Assembly: GCA_014804285.1 (NCBI GenBank)
Contig: JAAVAA010000020.1
Coordinates: 17,253 to 24,478, forward strand
Reading direction: 5' to 3'
DNA length: 7,226 bases
Source: Lachnospiraceae bacterium
GTDB taxonomy: Bacteria; Bacillota; Clostridia; Lachnospirales; Lachnospiraceae
How positions within the stretch are numbered: position 1 is the stretch's first letter; each line of letters begins with the position of its first letter. The notes beneath the pieces were generated by a model. The model ran no database searches. It was not told the origin of the DNA and worked only from the letters and a program-made list of their open reading frames with translations. This document shows positions 1 through 7,041 of the stretch, piece by piece. The translations under genes were made by a program, and so were the position numbers.

Positions 1-350
1 ACCAATGTACACATACTGATCTGCAAAAGTGCAATGGTAAGAGACACAACAAACGAGTTTACAAGCGATTTGCTATAATTCATCAGCTTTGATGCCAGCA
101 GATAATTTTCTGTCGTAAAATGTTCAGGAATAGAAACAACGACCGGGTTATACAAATCACTCTCTGTCATAAAGCTTATAGAAATTTTATTAAAAATCGG
201 CTGCAAAATGAGGAAGCACATACCAAACAGTAAAATAAAACGGCAGATGCTGACAGCATATTTCATCACTATTCTCTTAAGCAGATAACCTCCCGATTTT
301 CTGTTTCTCTCCACGAATTCACTATATTTCATTCGTTTTGGCTTAGTCAT
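1..350 (-). CDS. Carbohydrate ABC transporter permease, MalG type, N-terminal part (pair 2)
   Basis: An open frame of 116 codons runs off the left edge without a stop. It begins MTKPKRMKYSEF, has a basic stretch (KSGGYLLKRIVMKY), and a first membrane helix at about 36-54 (FILLFGMCFLILQPIF). The outer segment SFMTESDLYNP followed by IPEHFTTENYLLA corresponds to the MalG-family segment between helices 1 and 2 (K/T-x-x-D-L/V-Y...P-x-x-x-T-x-x-N). SLVNSFVVSLTIALLQISMC is the start of helix 2. The EAA loop lies outside the window. It overlaps the preceding MalF-type gene by 8 bases, so the two should be co-translated and form one channel. It is clearly different in sequence from the first MalG-type protein (6138-7040), so the pairs are not recent copies. 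Confidence 0.88.
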   Translation of the reverse strand, partial: MTKPKRMKYSEFVERNRKSGGYLLKRIVMKYAVSICRFILLFGMCFLILQPIFNKISISFMTESDLYNPVVVSIPEHFTTENYLLASKLMNYSKSLVNSFVVSLTIALLQISMCTL

Positions 351-1251
351 AATAGTAAACCCTCCTCGAGATAATGAATGAACTGATACCTACAATCAGC
401 ATGACTACTACAAAGTATATCCATGACAGTGCCGAACCGAAACCGTAATTAATCTGATCCACCGTAACCGTGGTAATCTTGTCAATAACCTCATTGTCCG
501 AACGCATACAAAAGTCAATTACCGTATATATCCAGTTCACAAGAAACAGGGAACTAAGCATGGGGAAAGTGATCTTCCACAGGCTCTCCCACTTGGTACA
601 GCCTTCAATGTCAGCCGCTTCGTACATACTGGCAGATATTGTCTGCAGACCGGAAAGAAATATAATGATCTGGATTCCGGATGAAATCGCCACATCATAA
701 ATATTATCAATAACCTCAAATACAGACTCATATGCTCTGGTACCCACACCGGCAGTTCTTAAGATACTTTCCAACGCACCCGTGATACTGATTCCCTGCG
801 CAGTCTCCTCAATGGCAACGTTCATTGCTGCCATTACGGAGTTATCAGACTCCAATCCAAGAATAACGCCTGAGGAAAGAATTACCGGCAGGAAGAAGAC
901 AGCTCTTACCAGCGCCCTCCCCTTAAATTTCTGGTTCAGTATCAATGCAACAAAAAAACTGAACACCATGATTGCTATGGAGTAAAGCGCCATCCTTGAA
1001 ATCTCCTCCACAAGAAGCCTTGAGAACTCTGGATCAACTCTGAACGCTCTTATGTAATTATCAATCCCCATCCATACAGGAACGAAACTTCCGGCTCCAA
1101 CCTGCACATCACAAAAGCTCATATACAGAGACTGAAAAAACGGTTGCACCATAAATACCAGAAACCCGATGATAAACGGAGAAATAAACAGATATCCTGA
1201 TATAGCCTTGCGCTTCTGAAGACCCGCTAACTTATTCTTCTGTTTCTTCAT
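343..1251 (-). CDS. Sugar ABC transporter permease, MalF type (pair 2)
   Basis: A complete permease of 302 residues from the chosen ATG. A basic N-terminus precedes helix 1 (GYLFISPFIIGFLVFMVQP, about 19-38). Other helices fall near 88-106, 115-134, 185-203, 235-248 and 274-296. RAVFFLPVILSSG followed later by IFLSGLQTIS and YEAADIEGC...WKITFPML identifies the MalF-type core; the EAA loop begins at E211. The usual EAAxxDGA reads EAADIEGC here, with Glu for the common Asp and Cys for Ala. The outer loop between helices 3 and 4 is about 50 residues, acidic and probably helical, which appears longer than in simple UgpA-type permeases. A GTG two codons upstream (1257) is possible, but AAAGGG is spaced for the ATG. 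The gene follows the DUF5696-type gene after 53 bases and overlaps the next permease by 8 bases. Its tail differs clearly from that of the first MalF-type protein in this window. Confidence 0.93.
   Translation of the reverse strand: MKKQKNKLAGLQKRKAISGYLFISPFIIGFLVFMVQPFFQSLYMSFCDVQVGAGSFVPVWMGIDNYIRAFRVDPEFSRLLVEEISRMALYSIAIMVFSFFVALILNQKFKGRALVRAVFFLPVILSSGVILGLESDNSVMAAMNVAIEETAQGISITGALESILRTAGVGTRAYESVFEVIDNIYDVAISSGIQIIIFLSGLQTISASMYEAADIEGCTKWESLWKITFPMLSSLFLVNWIYTVIDFCMRSDNEVIDKITTVTVDQINYGFGSALSWIYFVVVMLIVGISSFIISRRVYYYD
360..367 (-). promoter_or_regulatory. Strong ribosome binding site for the second MalG-type gene
   Basis: GAGGAGGG lies inside the last codons of the MalF-type gene (encoding the RRV near its end), nine bases before the ATG at 350. 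It is the strongest Shine-Dalgarno match in the window and supports the 8-base overlap start ATGACTAA, in which the upstream stop lies within the new reading frame. Confidence 0.75.
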
Positions 1252-1257
1252 AATCAC

Positions 1258-1284
1258 TACCCTTTCTACCCTTTCTACCTTTTT
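1258..1284 (-). repeat. 9-bp tandem repeat over the ribosome site of the second MalF-type gene
   Basis: On the plus strand TACCCTTTC occurs twice in a row (1258-1275), followed by a decayed third unit, TACCTTTTT. On the coding strand each full unit supplies an AAAGGG, so the gene has two possible ribosome contacts, 8 and 17 bases before the ATG at 1251. Only the nearer one is well placed. A change in copy number could alter translation of the second permease pair. Confidence 0.55.
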
Positions 1285-1287
1285 AGA

Positions 1288-1303
1288 TAAACATATCTGT
1301 TTA
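1288..1303 (-). repeat. Small perfect inverted repeat after the DUF5696-type gene
   Basis: The minus strand reads TAAACA-GATA-TGTTTA, a perfect 6-bp stem with a 4-base loop that begins one base after the DUF5696-type stop codon. An overlapping alternative stem, AGATA-TGTT-TATCT (1285-1298), cannot form at the same time. Both are A/T-rich and weak, and no run of U follows, so this is not a standard terminator. It could be a processing or stability element, an operator, or chance. Confidence 0.3.
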
Positions 1304-1304
1304 C

Positions 1305-3899
1305 TTACCGGACAACCTTATAATCTCTCGCCGGCACCTCAATACCATCCGGTGCCACAGCGTCCGCGTAACCATAATTTACATATACTTTGGTTCCATC
1401 TCCGTATGTCGTACACTTCAATTCAGAAGTAACGCACTCATGATCTGTCATTTCCTGATTGAAGGTATGCCCAAGTTCTTCATTGTATCTTGTGTATATT
1501 TCAAACAATTTGTCATGCCATGCGTCATAATCTGAACCGTAATATTCTGTATAGAGCGTTTTCTGAAGGGCAAATGCGGTCTCCCGCATCAGGGTAAAAT
1601 ACAAGCCTGCGCCATATTCCGCCGAAAGAAGCAGTTCATCCTCCGTATGACCGGAAACGTTCAACGCTGTGCCGGTATAATTCACATAGCCATGCATAGC
1701 AAGTTGATAAAAAGGAACATACTCATCCAGAATAGTATACTCGCTGCCCTGCAAATCCATATTGGTGATCATGTCACTGTAAATGGCAGCATAGTCATTA
1801 CCCATATTAATCATGATATTGGTACCGTCAGCCGATAACTCCTTAAGCCGCTCCGCCTGTGTAGTCATCATCTCCTGTCTGCTTACCGTCTTCTTTCGAT
1901 AATAATCTGCTGATAAATCCATCCCTGTATCCCGGAAAGAAACACCGGCGCCATATTTATTCGCAGCATTGATCAGATTCTCGGTCATCTGCTGTGCCAG
2001 ATCCGCATGCAGTAGATAATAGCTGTCTGTACCTTCCCTTGCGGCGTAGGTAACATCACTGTAAATGAAAAGCTCCGCTCTCTCTTTACTGATAAATCTT
2101 GCCGCATCTGTATAGGAGAAAAATCCATCAAAAATATTACTGTCATATTCATACTGGGTGACACCATCCAGATAAATGTCAACTCCCAAAGACTCTGCGG
2201 TATTCACCAGAGATTGAAGATCTTTTTTGCTTCCCAGATCTGAAATCGGCTTTACCTTCTTCAGGATATGCTGACTCACGCCTCCGTTACACCAGCCGGA
2301 AAGCTTGACAGACATATTGCTTATTCCCTCCGACTGAAGCTCCTTGATCATAGCTTCCGCTTCTTTATAGGTAGTAAGCTTAAGCGGTCTGCTTACCGGA
2401 ACGCCCATGATCTGTTTCACTTTATCTACTGCTCCCACGATCTCAATCGCAACAGGAGTCTCCGTATCGTCATTGATAGTAAAGAAATCGCTATATTTAT
2501 CCTTCAGGTAACCCTGATATTCCTTAGCCATATCCACATAGCTTCCGGAATCCACAAAATGATACCGCAAAGTCAGTGTCTCATCCGGCAATTCCGGCAG
2601 ATACACATAGATAGCACTGTCAGCAATCTCACCTACATCATACTGCTCACGAAGAGAAACACTGTAAACTGCATTTGCATAATTATAGCTGTTATTATGC
2701 CCGCTGATATCCGCCTGTATGGAAGCATATGGCGCTCCCTCCTCCAGAATACAAAGGAACGAATCATCTCCCTGTGAAATACCGAAGGTATTGTAATATG
2801 CTCTGGTATTATGCACCACTGCCTCACGGGACAGTGCCATATCCCAGCCGTACATATTGGCATAATAGCTGTTCTGGGCGATTTTGCCATTGTTAAAATT
2901 GATGATCGCTCCGCCGCCCTCAGGAACCAACATATAACCTTCATCATCTACTCCGCCTGCACCAAAATAAGGAAGAGGTGTCAACGTATAAATAGGATAA
3001 TCGTCCTCATATTCCAAATCCCCCAAAGCCAGCTCCACCTTAAGATCATCATCTTCAAGCCGATATACCATACTCACATTAAAAACCGGATTGTCAGAAG
3101 ACTTTTCGGAAAAATCCAATTCCCTGTCCTCCATAAACTTCTCGTAGGTATAACCGTATTCCTCAAAGTACTCCTCCATCTTGGTCTTTACACTGTTGCT
3201 GGCATTGTCACGGAGCACATAAATAACTTCAGTTTCCAGAATCGGATAACTTGCAAGCAACGCATCCTTATCATCCTTCTTACCCAGCTTATTAATGTCA
3301 TACTTCTTGTAATACCGCTTTACCATATTCGTAGCTTCTACGCTCATCTGGGACAAAATATTTTCGAAATCTTCAGCTGTGGAAACAGGAGGAATCACAT
3401 ACTCCCTGTCTACCTTACCGATGGAATAATTAACCTTTATGTAATCTTCTCCCGCCTCAATATCATAAATACCATTCTTGATGCTGTATTCGTAGTTATC
3501 GTACTGTGATTCCAAACCAGAAATGACACTGTAGGACATTAGCAGAGTGGACTGCAGTTTTGTCTTCTCCGCTGCCAGTGCCAAGGTATCATTACCTGCA
3601 TCCTGAGGATTGGAATACCACACCTTTCCGGTATCCTTCACCTCCAGTGAGAACTGAGTAGTCGTCGGATCCATGGTAAACTTCAATCTGTCATTTTCCA
3701 TGACCATCGATTCATCGGATCCCTCATAGCCGTTGATCCGGACGATTGCATCCTTTTCCACAGTGTTCTGATAATTCATGACAACAACTATGCCGATCAC
3801 TATAATGGCACAGAGAATTGCCGGAAATATTAAGCTTTTTAATTGTCTGATGATTGCAGTCTTTATTTCTGCCTGCCTTACTGATTTTTCTTTCTTCAT
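1305..3899 (-). CDS. DUF5696-type membrane-anchored protein, probable glycosidase-like
   Basis: The chosen start gives 864 residues: a basic N-terminus, one membrane anchor at about 22-42, then a large outer part. Residues 65-475 look rich in beta strands, like the N-terminal sandwich of some glycoside hydrolases (NDRLKFTMDPTTTQFSLEV, VWYSNP). They include a glycine-rich PEGGGAIINFNNGK at 326-339. Residues 483-800 alternate strands and helices as a TIM barrel would: AIEIVGAV, then NMSVKLSGW, then VDIYLDGVTQYEYD, then AGVSFRDTGMDLSADYY, then TNIMINMGNDYAA. The last 40 residues (KVYVNYGYA...EVPARDYKVV) resemble a C-terminal beta domain of glycosidases. Acidic candidates are D578, D657 and D661. 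I recognise the family as DUF5696 from its overall pattern and its neighbours; activity is inferred. A reading frame open further upstream (to 3965) would overlap the Yip1 gene by 47 bases, so the ATG with GGGAG five bases before it is preferred. Confidence 0.8.
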   Translation of the reverse strand: MKKEKSVRQAEIKTAIIRQLKSLIFPAILCAIIVIGIVVVMNYQNTVEKDAIVRINGYEGSDESMVMENDRLKFTMDPTTTQFSLEVKDTGKVWYSNPQDAGNDTLALAAEKTKLQSTLLMSYSVISGLESQYDNYEYSIKNGIYDIEAGEDYIKVNYSIGKVDREYVIPPVSTAEDFENILSQMSVEATNMVKRYYKKYDINKLGKKDDKDALLASYPILETEVIYVLRDNASNSVKTKMEEYFEEYGYTYEKFMEDRELDFSEKSSDNPVFNVSMVYRLEDDDLKVELALGDLEYEDDYPIYTLTPLPYFGAGGVDDEGYMLVPEGGGAIINFNNGKIAQNSYYANMYGWDMALSREAVVHNTRAYYNTFGISQGDDSFLCILEEGAPYASIQADISGHNNSYNYANAVYSVSLREQYDVGEIADSAIYVYLPELPDETLTLRYHFVDSGSYVDMAKEYQGYLKDKYSDFFTINDDTETPVAIEIVGAVDKVKQIMGVPVSRPLKLTTYKEAEAMIKELQSEGISNMSVKLSGWCNGGVSQHILKKVKPISDLGSKKDLQSLVNTAESLGVDIYLDGVTQYEYDSNIFDGFFSYTDAARFISKERAELFIYSDVTYAAREGTDSYYLLHADLAQQMTENLINAANKYGAGVSFRDTGMDLSADYYRKKTVSRQEMMTTQAERLKELSADGTNIMINMGNDYAAIYSDMITNMDLQGSEYTILDEYVPFYQLAMHGYVNYTGTALNVSGHTEDELLLSAEYGAGLYFTLMRETAFALQKTLYTEYYGSDYDAWHDKLFEIYTRYNEELGHTFNQEMTDHECVTSELKCTTYGDGTKVYVNYGYADAVAPDGIEVPARDYKVVR

Positions 3900-3904
3900 G
3901 GCTA

Positions 3905-3909
3905 CTCCC
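3905..3909 (-). promoter_or_regulatory. Ribosome binding site deciding the DUF5696-type start
   Basis: On the minus strand GGGAG lies five bases before the ATG at 3899. Two other in-frame starts exist, at 3911 (adding MGVA) and 3965. The first has GGAAGG directly against it with no spacing, and the second lies deep in the Yip1 gene. The site therefore supports the start at 3899, which gives a normal basic N-terminus before the membrane anchor. Confidence 0.6.
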
Positions 3910-3918
3910 ATCCTTCCG

Positions 3919-4575
3919 TTATAATCGGAACAATATCTCTCTGCCCAAGGAGATAAAGTATGCAATACCCTGTGTGATCATACTGAAGAACAGCATCAGG
4001 ATAAATATGATTACCAGCATCGCAAACAGACTGAATACAACAAACAGAAGCGTCTTCCGCATGGTATACTCGTGAATCTGTGACATTGCCGCTATCATAA
4101 GCAGAGCTGCCCATATCAGTGAAATCATACTGAGCACCGCATAGAACTCGGCCTCATCAACCGTCACAAAATTACTGAATATCATCAGCGGAAATTGTAT
4201 CAGAGGATAGGGGGTTATCGCATAGCATGTTGCCATATATACCTGTCCTAAACGACCCTTACCGTCAAACAGGGTGGTCAGCCCCCAATTACCTACAACC
4301 CATAACGACAGAGGAAAGACAATACTTGCCAGATACAGGAAAATGTTTAATTCCTCCCAATACACATTCAAAAAGATAAAACTTGTATAACGCAGTTTCA
4401 TAACTCGGACAATCAGAGTCAGAATTAATATAGTATTCGCCGCCGCATAAGTCCCCCGCCTTTCGTGGGTCAGATCCCAAAAACCGTCAAAAGGGTGGGT
4501 AATGCAATACAATGCAAACTTAAGCGAATCAATATAACGTTGAAATTTTTGTTTATTTAACAATGAAGCAATCAT
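3919..4575 (-). CDS. Yip1-family integral membrane protein
   Basis: A 218-residue polytopic membrane protein with five likely helices at about 42-60, 75-99, 115-138, 145-165 and 175-200, preceded by a short cytoplasmic N-terminus. It fits the bacterial Yip1-family pattern: HPFDGFWDLTHERRG near the start, NWGLTTLFDGKG at 96-107, YAITPY at 118-123 in the middle helix, and IHEYTMRKT just before the last helix. Eukaryotic Yip1 proteins act in Golgi membrane traffic, but the role of the bacterial relatives is not established, so the name gives a fold and not a function. The gene lies 19 bases after the NHL gene and 19 bases before the DUF5696-type gene, with GGAGG five bases before the ATG. This suggests the three products are made together, possibly as one membrane assembly. 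Confidence 0.82.
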   Translation of the reverse strand: MIASLLNKQKFQRYIDSLKFALYCITHPFDGFWDLTHERRGTYAAANTILILTLIVRVMKLRYTSFIFLNVYWEELNIFLYLASIVFPLSLWVVGNWGLTTLFDGKGRLGQVYMATCYAITPYPLIQFPLMIFSNFVTVDEAEFYAVLSMISLIWAALLMIAAMSQIHEYTMRKTLLFVVFSLFAMLVIIFILMLFFSMITQGIAYFISLGREILFRL

Positions 4576-4594
4576 CCCGGCCTCCGTTTATGAT

Positions 4595-6097
4595 CTATAC
4601 TTTAAAGATATCTGCAGTGTCCATTTCATGTTTAATTGCCTTAATTCTTCCAATAGAAAGAGGAATCAGAAATGCAGCAAGCACTAAAATAACAATAATT
4701 ACAATATGTTCCTCTACCCATTCCTTACGGTATTGTTTATATGCCTTGGAATAATTTTCGTCATCATACTTCAGCTCAAAATAATCCATAGCCTCACGAT
4801 ATCTTTCCTGACGAAGCAGAGAACGCCCAATTCCTATATAAGCAAGGTCATAGTTCCCATTCAGATCCATAACCTTCTGCCATGTCTCACCGGAGGCATC
4901 ATAATCGCCCTGATCAAACTGATCCATTGCCTGATAAATCAGAGAACCAAACTCTGTAGGCAAAAACAATGTCAAGCTGCAATCCAGAGAATCCAGCACC
5001 ATCAAATCATAACCCATATGATCAACTGCCGCCGGTCTTCTGAAATATCCATCCATATTGCCATTACCGCCACAGGCAAATACCATCTTGCCCTGGTCGT
5101 TGTATCCAAACAAACGGCTGCGGTTCTTATCTAAGCAGACATATACGTCATTATCCATGGTGGTGACATCTGTAAAATAGGAAGGTCCCTCATATCCGCC
5201 GCCGTTACCCATGTACAGATCGCCATATACATCATACTCACCGTTACGAACCAGGATATCATTTCCCATCAGATTCAGCTTACGAATAGCCTGAGCCTCT
5301 TCATTTCGCAGGCTGTCTCTGTCAACTGCCCCTGTGACCGCATAGACAAATCCCTCATAATCCATGTAGATGTTATCATATTCTGTAGGCACAAAAGATT
5401 CCATCTGTGCCCGTTGCTCCTGTGTTGCAAACTTCTTCCAGATATAGTCCACCCAATCGTATTTTGCCTTAGTCGCTCCCACAAATCCGGAAAAAACACC
5501 ATCCGCTTCATATTTGATCAGACCCTTATTGATACCAGTCGCAATACAGTAAACACGTCCTGCGGTATCGATTACGATCTTATTCGGCGTAAAATTGGTC
5601 TCCGGATCCAGTGAGGAATCCACCGGTTTATCAAACTGCATGAGATAGTTCAAGTCATGATCCAGCTTCAGAATCCGCGCATTCCCTTTATCTGCTATGT
5701 ATATATCCCCCTCCTCGGAAACTGCAATATCCGAAGGTGAGGAAAAGGTTTTATTCTCTACATCTCCTTGAAAACTGTCATAGATCCGTCTGACCTCAAA
5801 CTCTTCCGTGGATATTCGTTCCAATTCTATAATCCGGTTATTCCCGGTGTCGCAGATATAAACCATATTTCCTTGTATAAACAGACCCTCCGGGCTTTTC
5901 AAGCTAACATCAAGACCGAAATCTGTGGAAGTATATACATTACACACTGTATAAACATCAGGTGAATCCTGGACATCACCCCACCAATCGTAATTGTAGG
6001 TATAACTTCTGTCCGTAGCATATGCCGTCATGGAAAGACCCGTAAACATCATGACGCACAACATCAGTAAACCTATTTTCTTCATTTTCTTTTTCAT
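4595..6097 (-). CDS. Exported NHL-repeat/TPR protein with C-terminal membrane anchor
   Basis: A 500-residue protein. It starts with a classical signal peptide (MKKKMKKIG, a hydrophobic core to about 22, probable cut after TAYA at 27) and has no convincing lipobox. Propeller-like NHL units follow at about 67-95 (SPEGLFI...YICDTGNNRII), 118-148 (SPSDIAV...IYIADKGNARIL), 168-198, 240-275, 308-332 and 352-380. The first two are textbook NHL repeats (DxGNxRI) and the later ones are degenerate. Residues 383-455 look like two TPR-type helical pairs (GDYDASGETWQKVM, ERYREAMDYF). A membrane helix at about 464-485 and a short basic tail end the protein. The predicted topology puts the propeller and TPR outside, with the tail in the cytoplasm. 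NHL propellers usually bind proteins or glycans, and some are lactonase-like; no catalytic residues are evident here. The start is supported by GAGG six bases upstream. A scaffold or sensor role for the transport complex is inference. Confidence 0.85.
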   Translation of the reverse strand: MKKKMKKIGLLMLCVMMFTGLSMTAYATDRSYTYNYDWWGDVQDSPDVYTVCNVYTSTDFGLDVSLKSPEGLFIQGNMVYICDTGNNRIIELERISTEEFEVRRIYDSFQGDVENKTFSSPSDIAVSEEGDIYIADKGNARILKLDHDLNYLMQFDKPVDSSLDPETNFTPNKIVIDTAGRVYCIATGINKGLIKYEADGVFSGFVGATKAKYDWVDYIWKKFATQEQRAQMESFVPTEYDNIYMDYEGFVYAVTGAVDRDSLRNEEAQAIRKLNLMGNDILVRNGEYDVYGDLYMGNGGGYEGPSYFTDVTTMDNDVYVCLDKNRSRLFGYNDQGKMVFACGGNGNMDGYFRRPAAVDHMGYDLMVLDSLDCSLTLFLPTEFGSLIYQAMDQFDQGDYDASGETWQKVMDLNGNYDLAYIGIGRSLLRQERYREAMDYFELKYDDENYSKAYKQYRKEWVEEHIVIIVILVLAAFLIPLSIGRIKAIKHEMDTADIFKV

Positions 6098-6138
6098 ATG
6101 CCACCTCGTTCCATATTAATAACCATGCCCCTTTTCAT
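6094..6138 (-). other. Possible 14-codon coupling minicistron
   Basis: The 40-base spacer between the MalG-type gene and the NHL gene contains a complete small reading frame, MKRGMVINMERGGI. Its ATG shares a base with the stop of the upstream gene (TAATG), and its TGA overlaps the ATG of the downstream gene (ATGA). An AAGG sequence lies four bases before its start, which is short for a good ribosome site. It could pass ribosomes from the permease gene to the NHL gene, but a frame this short can arise by chance. The strong GAGG site of the next gene lies inside it. No function is claimed for the peptide. Confidence 0.2.
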
Positions 6139-7040
6139 TAATCCTTCAAACCTGAGCTTGCCATCGTCTCCAGGATTTGGCTCTCAGAGAATACGAAGAT
6201 TGCTATTGGAACCAGCATCAGAACAACCAGCACGGCTGCACCCTGACCGGTTCTTGCAATACCGCCGCTCTGAATCTGCTGCATCGCATATACCAGTGTC
6301 TTTTTCTCTTCGGAATAAATATATGTAGCTGCTTTGTTGTTCCACAATCCCTGTACGGAAAAAATGATCAGGGTCATCCAGGCCGGTTTTACGTTTGGCA
6401 TCACGATACCGTAAAATACCTTCCACTCATTGGCTCCATCAATTTTGGCAGCCTCAATCAGTGAAGTGGGAAGTCCCTCCATAAACTGCTTCATGAGGAA
6501 CAGTCCCATAGGAGATGCAAAGGCAGGAATAATGATTGCCCAATAAGAATCAATCCACCCCAGCTTATTCAAAATCAGGTAGTTGGGAATCTGGGTTACA
6601 TATCCGGTAAACATCATTGCCACGGTAACCAGCTTGAAAAATCCCTTCCCGCCAGGAAACTCATATTTTGCAAGCACAAATGCTCCCATGGAAGCAATCA
6701 ACAGATGTCCAACAGTTCCAACAACAGTTATGAACACCGTATTAAACAGGTATCTGGAAAATGATACCCATGATTTGCCCATGGTAACGAACAAATCAGA
6801 GAAGTTATCCAGCGTAGGATTCTGCGGAAGAATCTTAGGAGGAAACTTAAACAGCTCATCCAAAGGCTTCAGTGCACAGCTGACAGCATAGATAATGGGA
6901 AACGCCATTACTAAGGCTACAAAAGCCAAAAACAGATACAGAAAAATATCCCCCACTATAGAACGATTGGGCTTTCTTCTCTTGATCAGTTTTTTGCGGT
7001 ATACTTTTTCGACATTTTCTTGTTTTTTCTTTTTGCTCAT
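6138..7040 (-). CDS. Carbohydrate ABC transporter permease, MalG type (pair 1)
   Basis: A complete 300-residue inner-membrane permease, the usual length for MalG-like proteins. After a basic cytoplasmic N-terminus (KKKK, RKKLIKRRK) comes a first membrane helix at about 32-54, then the family landmark CALKPLDELF and NPTLDNF. Further helices lie at about 100-125, 133-155, 165-185, 220-233 and 266-285. The cytoplasmic EAA loop that contacts the ATPase is clear at 196-219: EAAKIDGA, with the conserved D201-G202-A203, followed by the usual FYGIVMPNVKP. The C-terminus ETMASSGLKD matches the common ETMAxxGxK ending. It starts one base after the preceding permease gene, with an AGGAA ribosome site six bases before the ATG. 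It should pair with that gene product to import a sugar or oligosaccharide. Specificity cannot be told from the sequence. Confidence 0.95.
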   Translation of the reverse strand: MSKKKKQENVEKVYRKKLIKRRKPNRSIVGDIFLYLFLAFVALVMAFPIIYAVSCALKPLDELFKFPPKILPQNPTLDNFSDLFVTMGKSWVSFSRYLFNTVFITVVGTVGHLLIASMGAFVLAKYEFPGGKGFFKLVTVAMMFTGYVTQIPNYLILNKLGWIDSYWAIIIPAFASPMGLFLMKQFMEGLPTSLIEAAKIDGANEWKVFYGIVMPNVKPAWMTLIIFSVQGLWNNKAATYIYSEEKKTLVYAMQQIQSGGIARTGQGAAVLVVLMLVPIAIFVFSESQILETMASSGLKD

Positions 7041-7041
7041 A

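Noticed and set aside
1252..1257. GTG start two codons upstream for the second MalF-type permease
   Set aside because: AAAGGG would be only two bases from the GTG but is eight bases from the ATG at 1251, so the ATG is the better start.
1285..1303. Rho-independent terminator after the DUF5696-type gene
   Set aside because: The stem is short and A/T-rich, and no U-run follows on the transcribed strand. The next gene begins within 53 bases in the same direction.
2268..2777. Plus-strand reading frame of 169 codons, also antisense to the DUF5696-type gene
   Set aside because: Same pattern of a shadow frame: no recognisable domain, no ribosome site, and complete overlap with a stronger gene.
2811..3509. 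Long plus-strand reading frame of 232 codons inside the DUF5696-type gene
   Set aside because: It is antisense to a well-supported gene, and its translation is rich in Ile, His and Arg as expected from reading acidic and Asn/Asp/Tyr-rich codons backwards. No ribosome site or family resemblance was seen.
3900..3965. N-terminal extension of the DUF5696-type protein to the start at 3965
   Set aside because: It would overlap the Yip1 gene by 47 bases, adds a non-signal-like segment, and lacks the well-placed ribosome site that the start at 3899 has.
4706..5134. Plus-strand reading frame of 142 codons over the end of the NHL/TPR gene
   Set aside because: It is antisense to the TPR and anchor region of a convincing gene and has no domain or ribosome site of its own.
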